DNA of 64,000 nucleotides from Yinghuangia soli (GCF_021502675.1 NZ_JAKFHA010000019.1:1-64000), one strand, 5' to 3'; shown: positions 8,036 to 16,872, counted from the stretch's first letter. Made by a program: numbers and translations. Notes: generated by a model from the letters alone, not told the origin.

Positions 8036-9130
8036 TCAGAACGTCACCACCGCCCGTGCGACGCTGCCCGCCCGGACCTCGGCGATCGTCGTGTTGATGT
8101 CGTCCAGTGCGACCGTCGTGGTGATCAGCCGGCCCAGGTCGAGGCGGCCGGCCGCGGCCAGGTCGACGAGTTTGGGCAGGTCGCGGGCCGGGAGGCCGCC
8201 GCCGCCCGCGCAGCCCTTGAGGGTGCGGTTGAAGAAGAGCTGCTGCGGAGGGATGCTGATCGGCTCGTTCGGCGGGCTGCCGACCATGACCGTGGTGCCG
8301 CCGTCCCGGGTGGCCGCGAAGGCCTTGGCGAGCACGCCCGGCACGCCGGTGGCGTCGAACGCGTAGTCGACCCCGCCGTCCAGCAGCTTGGCGACCTGCT
8401 CGGTCAGGTCGTCGCCGGACACCAGCGTGTCCGTGGCCCCGAAGTCCTCGGCCAGGGCGAGCTTGGCGGGGTTCACGTCGGCGACCACGATCCGGGCCGC
8501 GCCGGCGAGGACCGCGCCCTGCAGGACGTTGAGTCCGACGCCGCCCGCGCCCACCACCAGCACGCTCGAACCCGGCTCGACCTGCGCAGTGTTGAGCACC
8601 GCGCCCACCCCGGTGACGACCCCGCAGGCCAGCAGGCAGGCCTGCTCCAGCGGCAGCGTGTCCGGCACCCGGACCAGCATCTCCTCGTTCACCACGGCGT
8701 ACTCGGCGAAGGACCCGATGCCGATGAACGGGTACGCGGGCTGCCCGTCCACCCGCAGCCGCGTGGTGCCGTCCCGCATGCGGCCCAGCTGGCTCATCCG
8801 GATCGGGCTGCGGCAGCCGCCGTACGCGCCGCGCCGGCACGATTCGCAGCGTCCGCAGTTGCCGGTCATCGCGATGACCACCCGGTCGCCGGCGGCCGCG
8901 CCGGTCACGCCCTCCCCCACGCGCTCGACGACGCCCGCGCTCTCGTGGCCGAGGATCGCGGGCAGTTCGCGGACCACCGGGCTCTTGCCGTCGACGGCTT
9001 TCAGGTCGGAGCCGCAGATGCCGGACGCGGCGATCCGGACCAGTACCTCGCCGGGCCCGGGTTCGGCGATCTCGACATCGTCGCGGACGTCCAGCGGCGC
9101 ATGGAACTCGCTGAGTACGGCGGCGCGCAT
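8036..9130 (-). CDS. Zinc-dependent alcohol dehydrogenase (MDR family)
   Basis: The predicted protein has 364 residues and is a medium-chain dehydrogenase/reductase oxidising an alcohol with NAD(P). Catalytic zinc ligands are Cys39 (SGICGSD) and His62-Glu63 (GHE). The structural zinc site is Cys92, Cys95, Cys98 and Cys106. The Rossmann motif is VVGAGGVGLNV near residue 190. The sequence has the flavour of class III / mycothiol-linked actinobacterial alcohol dehydrogenases, but no glutathione or mycothiol specificity can be read. It is the last gene of a seven-gene minus-strand operon; its ATG shares one base with the stop of the ADP-forming ligase gene (TGATG). The context suggests oxidation of an alcohol intermediate in the same catabolic pathway. 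Confidence 0.88.
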   Translation of the reverse strand: MRAAVLSEFHAPLDVRDDVEIAEPGPGEVLVRIAASGICGSDLKAVDGKSPVVRELPAILGHESAGVVERVGEGVTGAAAGDRVVIAMTGNCGRCESCRRGAYGGCRSPIRMSQLGRMRDGTTRLRVDGQPAYPFIGIGSFAEYAVVNEEMLVRVPDTLPLEQACLLACGVVTGVGAVLNTAQVEPGSSVLVVGAGGVGLNVLQGAVLAGAARIVVADVNPAKLALAEDFGATDTLVSGDDLTEQVAKLLDGGVDYAFDATGVPGVLAKAFAATRDGGTTVMVGSPPNEPISIPPQQLFFNRTLKGCAGGGGLPARDLPKLVDLAAAGRLDLGRLITTTVALDDINTTIAEVRAGSVARAVVTF

Positions 9131-11613
9131 CACAACTCCTCTCCAGGGTGGCCCCCGGCAGACGACAAGAACTGGGTCACATGGGCGACATCGGGCAGCC
9201 GCTCGGCGAACTCGCCCCGAGCCGCGGACGACTGGAGCCGCCGCACCGCCGCGATCGCGGTCGCGGCCTGGTCGAGGTCGCGGAAGACCGGGATGCCCGA
9301 GCCCGCACACGCCGCCAGCACCGCTTCGGCGTCCGCGGCCGGGGCGCAGTCGAGGTTGCGCAGGACCAGGCTCAGCCGGACGCCGTGCCGGTCCAGGCCG
9401 CCGATGTCCGCGACCAGGGCGAGCAGCGGCACCGCCCCGGTGTCCGCATAGCCGTAGTACGACTGGACGTTGACGTGCATGAGCACGTCGCCGTACGCCG
9501 CGTCCGGCAGGACGGCGTCGAGCACCCGGGCGAACGCGTCGGGCCCGGTGGCCGGGCCGAGCGGGATCTCGACGGGGTTGGCCAGCGAGGTCCCGGCGCC
9601 GTAGCCGCGGCCGCGCAGCACTGCGGCGGCCGGCGCGGGCAGCGGGCCGACCTCGAGCCCGGCCCGGTCGCAGGCGTCGGTGGCCAGGACGGACGCGCCG
9701 CCGCCCGGGCCGACGACCAGGACCCCGGGCCCGGCGTCGGAGGGCGACGCCGGGGCCGGGTGGCGCTGCAGCAGGGCGAGTACCGCGAGGAAGTCCTCGA
9801 GGGTGCGGACGACGGTCATGCCGGACGCCGTCGCGAGCGCCCCCCACATGCGCTCGTCGCCCGCGAGTGCGCCGGTGTGCGAGGCGGCGGCGCGCGCCCC
9901 TTGGCGGCTCAGGCCGCCGACAAGGGCGACGACCGGCTTGCCGCGGTGTGCGGCGCGCCGGACGGCACGGGCCAGCCGCTCGCCGCCGCCGGTGCCTTCG
10001 AGGTACATGCCGATGACGCGGGTACCGGGGTCGTCGGCGAAGTGCTCGACGAGTTCGGCGGCGCCGACGTCGGCCGCGTTGCCGATCGTGACGAGCCCGG
10101 AGAAGCGCAGGCCGCGCCGGGTCCCGGCGGCCACGATGTCGCCGGCGAGCCCGCCGCTCTGGGAGACCACGCCGATCGTGCCGGCCTCGCGTTCGGCGCC
10201 GAGCTGGAAGGTCTGGCGGCCGGCGGGGGCGTACACGCCGAGGCAGTTCGGCCCGAGGAGGCGTACGCCCGCGCGCCGGGCGGCGGCCAGGAGTTCTGCT
10301 TCGAGGGCGGCGTCGCCGGCTTCCCGGAAGCCGCCGCTGACCACGTGGGCGAACCGGACGTGCCCGGCCGCGGCGGTGAGCAGCGCGGGTGTCGCGGCGG
10401 CCGGTACGGCGACCAGCAAGTAGTCGATGCCGCCCGGGACATCAGCCGGAGACGGCACGGCCGGGACGCCGTCGATCTCGCGCGCGGACGGGTGGATCGC
10501 GTACAGGCCCTCGGTCCGGCCGAAGGACCGGTAGGCGGCCAGGAAGCGGTTCCCGAAGGTCGTCTTCGTGGTCGAGGCGCCGGCCACCGCGACCGTGCGC
10601 GGCGCGAACAGGGGCGCGAAGTCCGTACGGGGCGCGGATTCCGTACGAGGCGCGAGTTCCGCGCCGGGCACGAGTCCTATGCGCGGTGCGAGTCCGGTGC
10701 GCGGTGCGAGTTCGGTGCCCGCTGCGAGTTCGGTGCGCGGTGCGAAGTCCGCGTGCGGCAGGAACTCCGCCGTGCACCCCGGACCCGCACCTGCCGCGTC
10801 CGGCGCGAAATCCGCCGCGGCGAGATCCTCCGCCCGCCGCAGGATCAGCCGCGCGTCGACCGCGACCGCGCCGTCCTTCGTGGCGATCACCGGGTTGCAC
10901 TCGAACTCGTCGAGCGCATGCCCCGGGTACGCCGAGGCGACCGCCCGCGGCAGCGCGTCCAGTGCGTCGACCAGCCCGGCGAGCGCGTCCAGGTCGACCG
11001 GTTCGGCTCCGCGGGCGCCGCGCAGCGCCTCGGCCCCCGGCATCGCGTCGACCAGTTCGGCCCCGGATGCCGTTCCCGCCAGCCGCACGACGGCCTGGTC
11101 CAGGGTCTCCGCGAGCGTGCCGCCCAGCCCCAGCAGCATGGCGTCTCCAAACGGGCCGCGCGTGCGGCCGACGATCAACTCGACTCCGGACGCCTGCTGT
11201 TCCTCGATCAGCCAGCCGGCCGCGGCAGCGCCGTGGGTGCGCACCCGGGCGGCCATCGCCCGGGCCGCCCCGGCGGCTTCCGACGCGGCCAGCCCGAGTT
11301 GCACCGCGCCGACGTCGCTCTTGTGCACGAGCCCAGATCCGTACGCCTTGAGCACGAGCGGTTCGCGCAGCCCCGCGGCCGCCTCGGCAACCGCCTGAGG
11401 CCCCTCCTCCACCGGGACCGCCGCACCGCGCGGCACGGCGATCCCGAGCCGCGCCAGCAGCGCCTTCACCTCGTGCTCGGGCACGACCACCCGGCCACCG
11501 CCGTCCGCCGCGACCCGAGAGCCGCCCCCATCGGCCACGCCTCGGCCGCCGCCCCCATCGGCCGCGTCCCGGCCGCAGCCCGCATCCGCCGCGTCCCGAC
11601 CGGTCTCCGTCAC
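9130..11613 (-). CDS. ADP-forming acyl-CoA synthetase, fused subunits
   Basis: The predicted protein has 827 residues and joins a carboxylic acid to CoA with ADP formation. Domain order: a Gly/Ala/Asp repeat-rich N-terminus (1-45), an ATP-grasp domain (about 45-260), a repetitive linker, a CoA-binding domain (about 335-430, from LFAPRTVAVAGAS) and succinyl-CoA-ligase-like domains with GVVSQSGGLAGDIVAAG and ASHTGALAGD, where the phosphohistidine of the family is expected. This beta-then-alpha order is a permuted acetate-CoA ligase layout found in catabolic ligases such as feruloyl-CoA synthetases. The GTG start overlaps the previous stop by 4 bp; a later start near VVVPEHEVKALL would remove the low-complexity leader. 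Substrate unknown. It is the second CoA ligase in this operon besides the PaaK-like enzyme. Confidence 0.88.
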   Translation of the reverse strand: MTETGRDAADAGCGRDAADGGGGRGVADGGGSRVAADGGGRVVVPEHEVKALLARLGIAVPRGAAVPVEEGPQAVAEAAAGLREPLVLKAYGSGLVHKSDVGAVQLGLAASEAAGAARAMAARVRTHGAAAAGWLIEEQQASGVELIVGRTRGPFGDAMLLGLGGTLAETLDQAVVRLAGTASGAELVDAMPGAEALRGARGAEPVDLDALAGLVDALDALPRAVASAYPGHALDEFECNPVIATKDGAVAVDARLILRRAEDLAAADFAPDAAGAGPGCTAEFLPHADFAPRTELAAGTELAPRTGLAPRIGLVPGAELAPRTESAPRTDFAPLFAPRTVAVAGASTTKTTFGNRFLAAYRSFGRTEGLYAIHPSAREIDGVPAVPSPADVPGGIDYLLVAVPAAATPALLTAAAGHVRFAHVVSGGFREAGDAALEAELLAAARRAGVRLLGPNCLGVYAPAGRQTFQLGAEREAGTIGVVSQSGGLAGDIVAAGTRRGLRFSGLVTIGNAADVGAAELVEHFADDPGTRVIGMYLEGTGGGERLARAVRRAAHRGKPVVALVGGLSRQGARAAASHTGALAGDERMWGALATASGMTVVRTLEDFLAVLALLQRHPAPASPSDAGPGVLVVGPGGGASVLATDACDRAGLEVGPLPAPAAAVLRGRGYGAGTSLANPVEIPLGPATGPDAFARVLDAVLPDAAYGDVLMHVNVQSYYGYADTGAVPLLALVADIGGLDRHGVRLSLVLRNLDCAPAADAEAVLAACAGSGIPVFRDLDQAATAIAAVRRLQSSAARGEFAERLPDVAHVTQFLSSAGGHPGEEL
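10594..10749 (-). repeat. In-frame 18-bp minisatellite encoding TELAPR-like hexapeptides
   Basis: Within the ADP-forming ligase gene the linker between the ATP-grasp and CoA-binding domains is made of about eight degenerate copies of an 18-bp unit. Translated units read ADFAPR, TELAAG, TELAPR, TGLAPR, IGLVPG, AELAPR, TESAPR and TDFAPL. Copy number may vary between strains. The array stays in frame, so it acts as a flexible spacer. Confidence 0.75.
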
Positions 11614-12173
11614 GCCCGCGCCGCCCGCCGGTACGCCGAGCGCGCGGCCACCGCCAGCGCCTGGGCCTCGGCCAGAACCGGCTCCAGCACCGCGTTGTCG
11701 ACCCGCTCGGCCAGCTCCGCCCCGCCGGCCTTGGCCAGCATGTGCGGCAGGCGTGTCCGCAGCCGGTCGAACGCCCAGACGAGCATGTCCCCGCCCGCGG
11801 TCACGTCGAACGGCACCACGTTGTTGACCACTTCGCCGTCCGGCCCGGGCCGGTGGTTGTAGTGGTAGTGCGGTTCCGCGTCGAACAGGTCGAAGCGCAG
11901 GAACTCGTGCCCGTCCGCCGCGTCGTACACGTGGACGGACACGCCTTCGTCGGAGAAGCCGCCGGCCGGCGACTTCTCCTCCAGTTCGGCGAGGTGGGCG
12001 GCGTTGCCCGCGTAGGCGGCCCGCAGCGCCTCCGGGTCCACGTCGCGGTATTCGACGCCGATGCGCACCGCACCCGCATCGAGGATGCGGGTGTTCCCGG
12101 CGATCGGCGGCTGCGGCGGGATGCCGTAGACCGCACCCACGGTAGGCCCGGTCTCGTACGCGCTCAGACCCAT
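11610..12173 (-). CDS. Hypothetical protein in the catabolic operon
   Basis: The predicted protein has 187 residues and no signal peptide or membrane segment. I do not recognise the family with certainty. The central part is rich in acidic and aromatic residues (DAADGHEFLRFDLFDAEPHY, then HYNHRPGPDGEVVNNVVPFD), and the C-terminal half is helical (LVWAFDRLRTRLPHMLAKAG). The His/Tyr/Asp cluster around HYHYNH could bind a metal or substrate. I chose the ATG at 12173, 4 nt after the upstream amidohydrolase stop, over the longer frame that runs back into that gene. Its stop overlaps the next start by 4 bp. Tight coupling on both sides implies a role in the same pathway, perhaps as a small accessory subunit; that is inference only. 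Confidence 0.72.
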   Translation of the reverse strand: MGLSAYETGPTVGAVYGIPPQPPIAGNTRILDAGAVRIGVEYRDVDPEALRAAYAGNAAHLAELEEKSPAGGFSDEGVSVHVYDAADGHEFLRFDLFDAEPHYHYNHRPGPDGEVVNNVVPFDVTAGGDMLVWAFDRLRTRLPHMLAKAGGAELAERVDNAVLEPVLAEAQALAVAARSAYRRAARA

Positions 12174-12177
12174 GCGC

Positions 12178-13101
12178 TCACGCCCATTTCTCCAGTCGGC
12201 CGAAGACTTCGAGAGCCGTCCCGAGCAGCAGCCGCTCACGCGTGTCGGCGCGCAGGTCGAGCCCGGCGATCTGGTCGAGCGCCTTGGCGTGCCCGACCGT
12301 GGGGAAGTTGGTGCCGAACAGCACCTTGCGCCGCCCGGGCCCGGCGAGGAACTGGTGGACGGACGCGTGCCAGTGCCGCGGCGGGTAGGCCCCGGTGCCC
12401 AGGTAGACGTTCGGGAACTTCATGGCCAGCGCGACGGCCTCGTCCACCCACGGCCATCCGGTGTGCGACAGCACGAACCGCACGCCGGGGAAGTACAGCG
12501 CGGGCCGGTCGATGCCGATCGGGTGGCCGCATTCGCTGGCCATCAGGCCGCCCGACGTCCCGGCCTGCATGGCCACCGGCACGTCCAGGTCGGCGCACAG
12601 CGCGTACCACGGGTAGTAGTCGGCGTGGTCGAAGCGCCGGTCCCAGCTGTGGGTGTGCAGGTACAGCCCGACCACCGAGTGGTCGCGGGCGATCCGGGCC
12701 CGGGCGTCCGCGACGCCGGCCATGCCCCGTGTCGGGTCGACGACGTACAGCGCGCCGAACCGCCCCGGGTGCCGCTGCGCGAGGGCGTCGAACTCGTCCC
12801 AGCGCATGGCGTAGTGGTCGTAGTCGCGCGGGTCGATCGCGGCGTGCGCCGACAGGTCCCCGGTCGGCACGAGGACGGTACGCACGCCGAGGGCGTCCAT
12901 GCGGGCCACCATGGTGTCGCCGTCGCAGAAGGCCTCGTCCTCGCCCTGGCGCACCCGGACGTTGATGCCGGTGGCGGCGATGGCCTCGTGCCAGAGCGCC
13001 TGCCGGTCGGGGAAGAAGGCGTTGCACAAGTAGTCGACCACTCCACCGGGAGCGGCCACAGGAGGCACGGCAGGCACGGCAGGTACGGCGTCAGCGCTCA
13101 T
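12178..13101 (-). CDS. Amidohydrolase-fold protein lacking key metal ligands
   Basis: The predicted protein has 307 residues and belongs to the COG2159 TIM-barrel amidohydrolase group (ACMSD-like). Later barrel landmarks are clear: GLYLHTHSWD, FVLSHTGWPWVDEAV and FGTNFPTVGHA. However, the N-terminal strand that normally carries HxH or DxH reads VVDYLCNAFFP, with no histidine, and the C-terminal catalytic Asp (usually GTD or GSD) is Asn in FGTNFP. It may be a pseudo-enzyme, a partner for the other two amidohydrolases, or use altered chemistry. The start is taken at ATG 13101, which overlaps the upstream ligase gene by 11 bp; longer versions would run further into that gene. It is one of three amidohydrolase-fold proteins in this operon. 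Confidence 0.78.
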   Translation of the reverse strand: MSADAVPAVPAVPPVAAPGGVVDYLCNAFFPDRQALWHEAIAATGINVRVRQGEDEAFCDGDTMVARMDALGVRTVLVPTGDLSAHAAIDPRDYDHYAMRWDEFDALAQRHPGRFGALYVVDPTRGMAGVADARARIARDHSVVGLYLHTHSWDRRFDHADYYPWYALCADLDVPVAMQAGTSGGLMASECGHPIGIDRPALYFPGVRFVLSHTGWPWVDEAVALAMKFPNVYLGTGAYPPRHWHASVHQFLAGPGRRKVLFGTNFPTVGHAKALDQIAGLDLRADTRERLLLGTALEVFGRLEKWA

Positions 13102-14473
13102 CGCGGAACCTCTTGAGCTTGGGCGAGACGTCGACCCCGGTCCACGCGTCCAGTGCACCGGGTGCCGCGATCTCGGCACGGATGCGGACGCCGAAGCGCT
13201 CGCGCAGGGCGTCCTCGACGCTACCGGCAAGATCACCGAACCCCGCGGGGTCCCCCGCCCCCACGACGTGCACGACCATTTCGTCCCGGTTGCCGTCTCG
13301 CAGCGCCCGGACGAAGTAGTCGGGTGCGGTCCCGGGCACCGACGTGGCGACCTCGCCGACGACCTCGGGCCACAGGTTCACCCCGCGCAGCTTGACCATG
13401 TTGTCGCCGCGCCCCGCGAACGGCCCGATCTTGCGCAGCCACGAGCCGCATCCGCACTGCTGACGTGGCATCAGGTACGACAGGTCCATGATGTTGTAGC
13501 GGAACTGCGCGCTGCCGGTCTTGTACAGCTCGGTGACCACCAGCGCGCCGGTCTCCCCGTCCGGCAGCGGTTCCCCGGTCTCCGGGTCGACGACCTGCAC
13601 CACGAACGCGTCCTCGAAGATGTGCAGCCCGTCGCGGGCCTCGCATTCGACCGCGACGGTCTGCACTTCGTGGAAGCCGTACGTGGCGAAGCACGGCAGC
13701 CCGAAGGTCTCCTCCAGGAGCGCGGTGTCGCCGATGTTCGGGATCGCCTTGAGCGCCAGGTCCTTCCGCGGGTCCAGGCCCATCTCGCGGACCACCTCGG
13801 CGAGCCGCAGCACATAGTCGCCGGTGGTGAGGATCGCGGTGGCCCCGTATTCGAGCGCCAGCTCGACCTGCTTGCGGCTCGACGTGACGTTGCCCGTCGA
13901 GGCGGTGATGACCACGCAGTTGAGCCACTGGTACGCGGCCTCGTCGAAGGAGAAGGCGCCGTTGTGGGTTCCGTACGACCACGAGTTGACGACCACGTCG
14001 CCGGGCCGCACGCCCTGCATGTAGAGCTGGCGGGCCTCCAGGATCCCGCCGACCGCGCGGTCCCACGCCGTGTAGAACGTGGGCCGCGAGGCGCCGGTCG
14101 TACCGCCGGACATGTACAGCCGCATGGGCTCGCGCACCGCATCGCCGGGCACCACCGCCTGGTAGTCGCCGTAGGGCGGGGCGGCCTCGATGCTGTGCCG
14201 GATGTCGTCGACCGTGTACGCGGGGGCGCGCCACAGGTCGCCGAGGGTGCGCAGGTCGCCGGGTGCGAAGCCGGCCGCGTCCCAGCGCCTGCGGTGGAAG
14301 GGGATCCGGTACGCCTGGTCGGCCCGGTGCCGCAGCCGGGCCAGCTGGGTGCGCTCGATCTCCTCGGCGGAGGCGAGGTAGGCGCCTTCGAAGTACTCGG
14401 GCGGCGGCGGGAACCGCCGTGCTGCCTCGTCGAAGTCGACCGCTTGGTGCGGCCGCCGGATCCCCTGCGACAC
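13091..14473 (-). CDS. Phenylacetate-CoA-ligase-like AMP-forming ligase
   Basis: The predicted protein has 460 residues and activates an aryl or alkyl acid to its CoA thioester through an adenylate. The ATP-binding motif is YMSGGTTGASRPT (about residue 120). Further adenylate-forming landmarks are IGDTALLEETFG, CFATYGFHEVQ, YNIMDLSYL and the hinge region GRGDNMVKLRGVNLWP, followed by the small C-terminal domain. Length and motif order match PaaK-type ligases. The CGCGSW segment resembles the Cys pair that some members use for a structural metal. The start is a GTG at 14473 preceded by a G-rich site (GGGGGCGGGAC). It lies between two amidohydrolase genes, so its product or substrate is probably handled by them. 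True substrate unknown. Confidence 0.85.
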   Translation of the reverse strand: MSQGIRRPHQAVDFDEAARRFPPPPEYFEGAYLASAEEIERTQLARLRHRADQAYRIPFHRRRWDAAGFAPGDLRTLGDLWRAPAYTVDDIRHSIEAAPPYGDYQAVVPGDAVREPMRLYMSGGTTGASRPTFYTAWDRAVGGILEARQLYMQGVRPGDVVVNSWSYGTHNGAFSFDEAAYQWLNCVVITASTGNVTSSRKQVELALEYGATAILTTGDYVLRLAEVVREMGLDPRKDLALKAIPNIGDTALLEETFGLPCFATYGFHEVQTVAVECEARDGLHIFEDAFVVQVVDPETGEPLPDGETGALVVTELYKTGSAQFRYNIMDLSYLMPRQQCGCGSWLRKIGPFAGRGDNMVKLRGVNLWPEVVGEVATSVPGTAPDYFVRALRDGNRDEMVVHVVGAGDPAGFGDLAGSVEDALRERFGVRIRAEIAAPGALDAWTGVDVSPKLKRFRDER

Positions 14474-14551
14474 GTCCCGCCCCCTTCTCCCGGTCTCCCG
14501 GCGCCGACCTCGGACCCGCCTCGGACCGCGACCCCGGTCCGGGCCCGTCTC

Positions 14552-15697
14552 TCAGACGCCGTAAACCCGCGCTGCGTTGCCCGACAAGATGGCCTCGGTG
14601 TCCCTCGCGTCCAGTCCGCGGGTGAGTTCCTCGGCCGTCTTGCGGGTGTTGGGCCACAGGCACACGCTGTGCGGGTAGTCGGTCGAGAACATCGCGGCCT
14701 TGGCGAGGTACGGGTACGCCCCGGACCGCACGAGGTCGAAGCCGACCCGGTCGTCCAGAACCGTCACGAACAGCTGCTCGCCGAGTGCCGCGCTGGGCGG
14801 TGCGGTGACCTGCAGGGTGCCCATCGGGGCCTGGATCTCGAACTGCTCGTCCACGGTCTGCGCCCAGAACGGCAGCCAGCCGAAGTTGACTTCGCCGACC
14901 ACGAACCGCAGTCCCGGGTGCCGTTCGAACACTCCGGCGAGCGTCATGTACGTCATCTGGCGCGTCGAGCTGAAGAACCGGTGCACGGTCCCGGCCGCGC
15001 TGAAGTTGTTGTTCGCGACGTTGTCCCAGTCGCTCTCCTGGGGCTTGCCGCCGAAGGTGCGGTGGTAGGTCAGCGGCAGCCCGTTGCTCTCGGCCGCGTT
15101 CCACAGGTCTGCGTAGTAGGGGTCGTGGTAAGGCCGTACCGGGTTGCCGGGCAGGAACGCGGCCTTGGCGCCGGCGGCCATGACGCGTTCGAGTTCGGCG
15201 GTGGTGGCCGCCATGCCGTCGTCGACCGGCAGCATGGGCAGGCCGACGACGCGGGTGGGGTCGGCGGCCTGGAACTCGTCGAGGATCCAGTCGTTGTAGG
15301 CGAGCATGCAGGCCTGCGCGAGGCCGCGGTCCGCGGCCTGGTAGGTGAAGATCGCGTGGCCCGGGTAGACGACCGAGACGTCGACGCCGTCGGTGTCCAT
15401 GTCGGCGATGTGCGCGGCGCCGTCGTAGTTGCCCGGCAGGATGTCCTCGAAGCGCAGCCCGGACATGACGTATTCGTCCTTGGTGCGTCCGGCCATCGCC
15501 TCGATGCCGTACGTCCGCTTGGGCGGCGTGCCGTCGAAGCTCCAGCCGTCGCCGCCGTCCGCGCCGCGCATCAGGCGCGGTGTGCGGTCGCGGTATTCCG
15601 CGGGCACCCGGTCGAACACGTGCGGGGGCTCGTTGACATGGCAGTCCGCCGAGATGATGCGGGTGGTGCCGGCCGTGCGGGCGTCGGGCTGGGTCAT
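14552..15697 (-). CDS. Amidohydrolase family protein (COG2159)
   Basis: The predicted protein has 381 residues and is a metal-dependent TIM-barrel hydrolase or decarboxylase. N-terminal metal motif is IISADCHVNEPPHVF, giving one His and one Glu ligand. Mid-barrel His is in LTYHRTFGGK, and the second-half landmark is GVFERHPGLRFVVGEVNFGW. The late Asp is in FSTDYPHSVCLWPN. The ending SGNAARVYGV (family form GNAARLY) is characteristic. The stop of the upstream amidohydrolase and this ATG share one base; a GTG one codon earlier is also possible. Family members include aromatic decarboxylases and ring-cleavage-product hydrolases; the reaction here is not determined. It appears fully equipped, unlike the third copy downstream. 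Confidence 0.85.
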   Translation of the reverse strand: MTQPDARTAGTTRIISADCHVNEPPHVFDRVPAEYRDRTPRLMRGADGGDGWSFDGTPPKRTYGIEAMAGRTKDEYVMSGLRFEDILPGNYDGAAHIADMDTDGVDVSVVYPGHAIFTYQAADRGLAQACMLAYNDWILDEFQAADPTRVVGLPMLPVDDGMAATTAELERVMAAGAKAAFLPGNPVRPYHDPYYADLWNAAESNGLPLTYHRTFGGKPQESDWDNVANNNFSAAGTVHRFFSSTRQMTYMTLAGVFERHPGLRFVVGEVNFGWLPFWAQTVDEQFEIQAPMGTLQVTAPPSAALGEQLFVTVLDDRVGFDLVRSGAYPYLAKAAMFSTDYPHSVCLWPNTRKTAEELTRGLDARDTEAILSGNAARVYGV

Positions 15698-16872
15698 CAC
15701 TTTTCACTCGCTTCGACGAACGAAGTGGGCAGGTAGGAGTCCGGGAACCGGTAGAACGCGACCGGGTTGTCCCAGAGGATCTTGCGCTTGCTCGCGTCCG
15801 AGAGGATCTCGGCGCTCTGGCCGAGGAACTCCTCCGTCGTGTGCGGGAATTTGGAGTCCGGATGCGGGAAGTCGCTTTCGAAGACGATGCGGTCGTCGCC
15901 CATCCAGCGCACCACGTCGGCCACGAAGGGGTCTTCGCACTCGGTGGAGATCCAGCCGTTGCGCTTGAAGTACTCCGTCGCGTTCATGGTCAGCTCGGGG
16001 AACTCGCGCTCCCCCGCCATCTCCAGCTGCTCGTCGATGCGGTGCAGCCAGCTGGGCAGCCAGCCGCAGCCGGCCTCCAGGTACGCGACGCGCAGCCGCG
16101 GGAAGCGCTCGAAGACGCCGTGCACGATCATCGAGGTGATGACGCCCATGGTCTCGAACGGGTGGACGACGGTGTGCCACTCGGTGAAGGTCTTGTACCG
16201 GTCGTGGCCGAACGACTGGCCCTTGAGTCCCATGAACTCGTGTGTCCCGAAAGCCACATCCAGGTCCTGGAGGAGCTCCCACAGCGGGTCGTAGTACCGG
16301 TCGCCGAGGGTGCGCCCGTCGAACAGGTTCGGGCGCGCCCAGAAGCAGCGGGTGCCCAGGTGCTCGTAGGCGTACGCGACCTCTTCGACCGCGCGGCCGA
16401 TGTCGACGAGCGGGACCGGTCCTGACGCGTGCACGCGGTTGCCCGACGTCTCGCGCATCTCCTGGCCCCAGCGGTTGTACGCGCGGGCCATGGCGGCCTG
16501 GAGTTCGGGGTCGATGCCGTCGAACCACATGTCGTACTCGGGCCCGTAGACCACCGCGACGTCGATGCCGTCGCGGGCCAGCGCGGCGGCCACCCGGTCA
16601 CCGGTGAAGCCGTTGAGCAGCAGGTCGTCGCCGTAGATGCGGCGCATGTCGTCGGTGGTCCAGTTGATGACCTCCTGGAACCGCCCGTAGACGATGGTCT
16701 CGTGCTGCGTCCAGCGTCCGTCCACGGTCACCGGGTTGTACGAGTCGAACTCCGGGAACGGCTGCCGGCGCCCGAAGCGCTGCGCGTGCTTCTTGTCGAG
16801 GAACCGCGTCCACAGGTCGCGCGGGTAGATCACATGGGCGTCCGCGTCGAAGACCTTGAATCCGTTGCGCAT
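15697..16872 (-). CDS. Amidohydrolase family protein (COG2159), first gene of the operon
   Basis: The predicted protein has 391 residues. Metal-site features are FDADAHVIYP near the N-terminus, GTHEFMGLKG and IVHGVFERFPRLRVAYLEAG in the barrel, and the Asp of FESDFPHPDS. It ends WDNPVAFYRFP, the usual NxxxFY signature. I chose ATG 16872 (MRNGFKVFDADAH) over an upstream GTG at 16929, because the motif normally starts within 15 residues and AGG lies upstream. It heads the seven-gene operon down to 8036. A candidate promoter overlaps the 16-bp operator-like site at 16957-16972: TTGATT, 17 nt, CAGGAT. The enzyme probably acts on a carboxylated cyclic or aromatic intermediate, by analogy with the family. 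Confidence 0.87.
   Translation of the reverse strand: MRNGFKVFDADAHVIYPRDLWTRFLDKKHAQRFGRRQPFPEFDSYNPVTVDGRWTQHETIVYGRFQEVINWTTDDMRRIYGDDLLLNGFTGDRVAAALARDGIDVAVVYGPEYDMWFDGIDPELQAAMARAYNRWGQEMRETSGNRVHASGPVPLVDIGRAVEEVAYAYEHLGTRCFWARPNLFDGRTLGDRYYDPLWELLQDLDVAFGTHEFMGLKGQSFGHDRYKTFTEWHTVVHPFETMGVITSMIVHGVFERFPRLRVAYLEAGCGWLPSWLHRIDEQLEMAGEREFPELTMNATEYFKRNGWISTECEDPFVADVVRWMGDDRIVFESDFPHPDSKFPHTTEEFLGQSAEILSDASKRKILWDNPVAFYRFPDSYLPTSFVEASEK

Noticed and set aside
9148-11862. 904-residue plus-strand frame opposite the ADP-forming ligase
   Set aside because: Composition is that of an antisense shadow; ligase motifs and operon overlaps fix the coding strand as minus.
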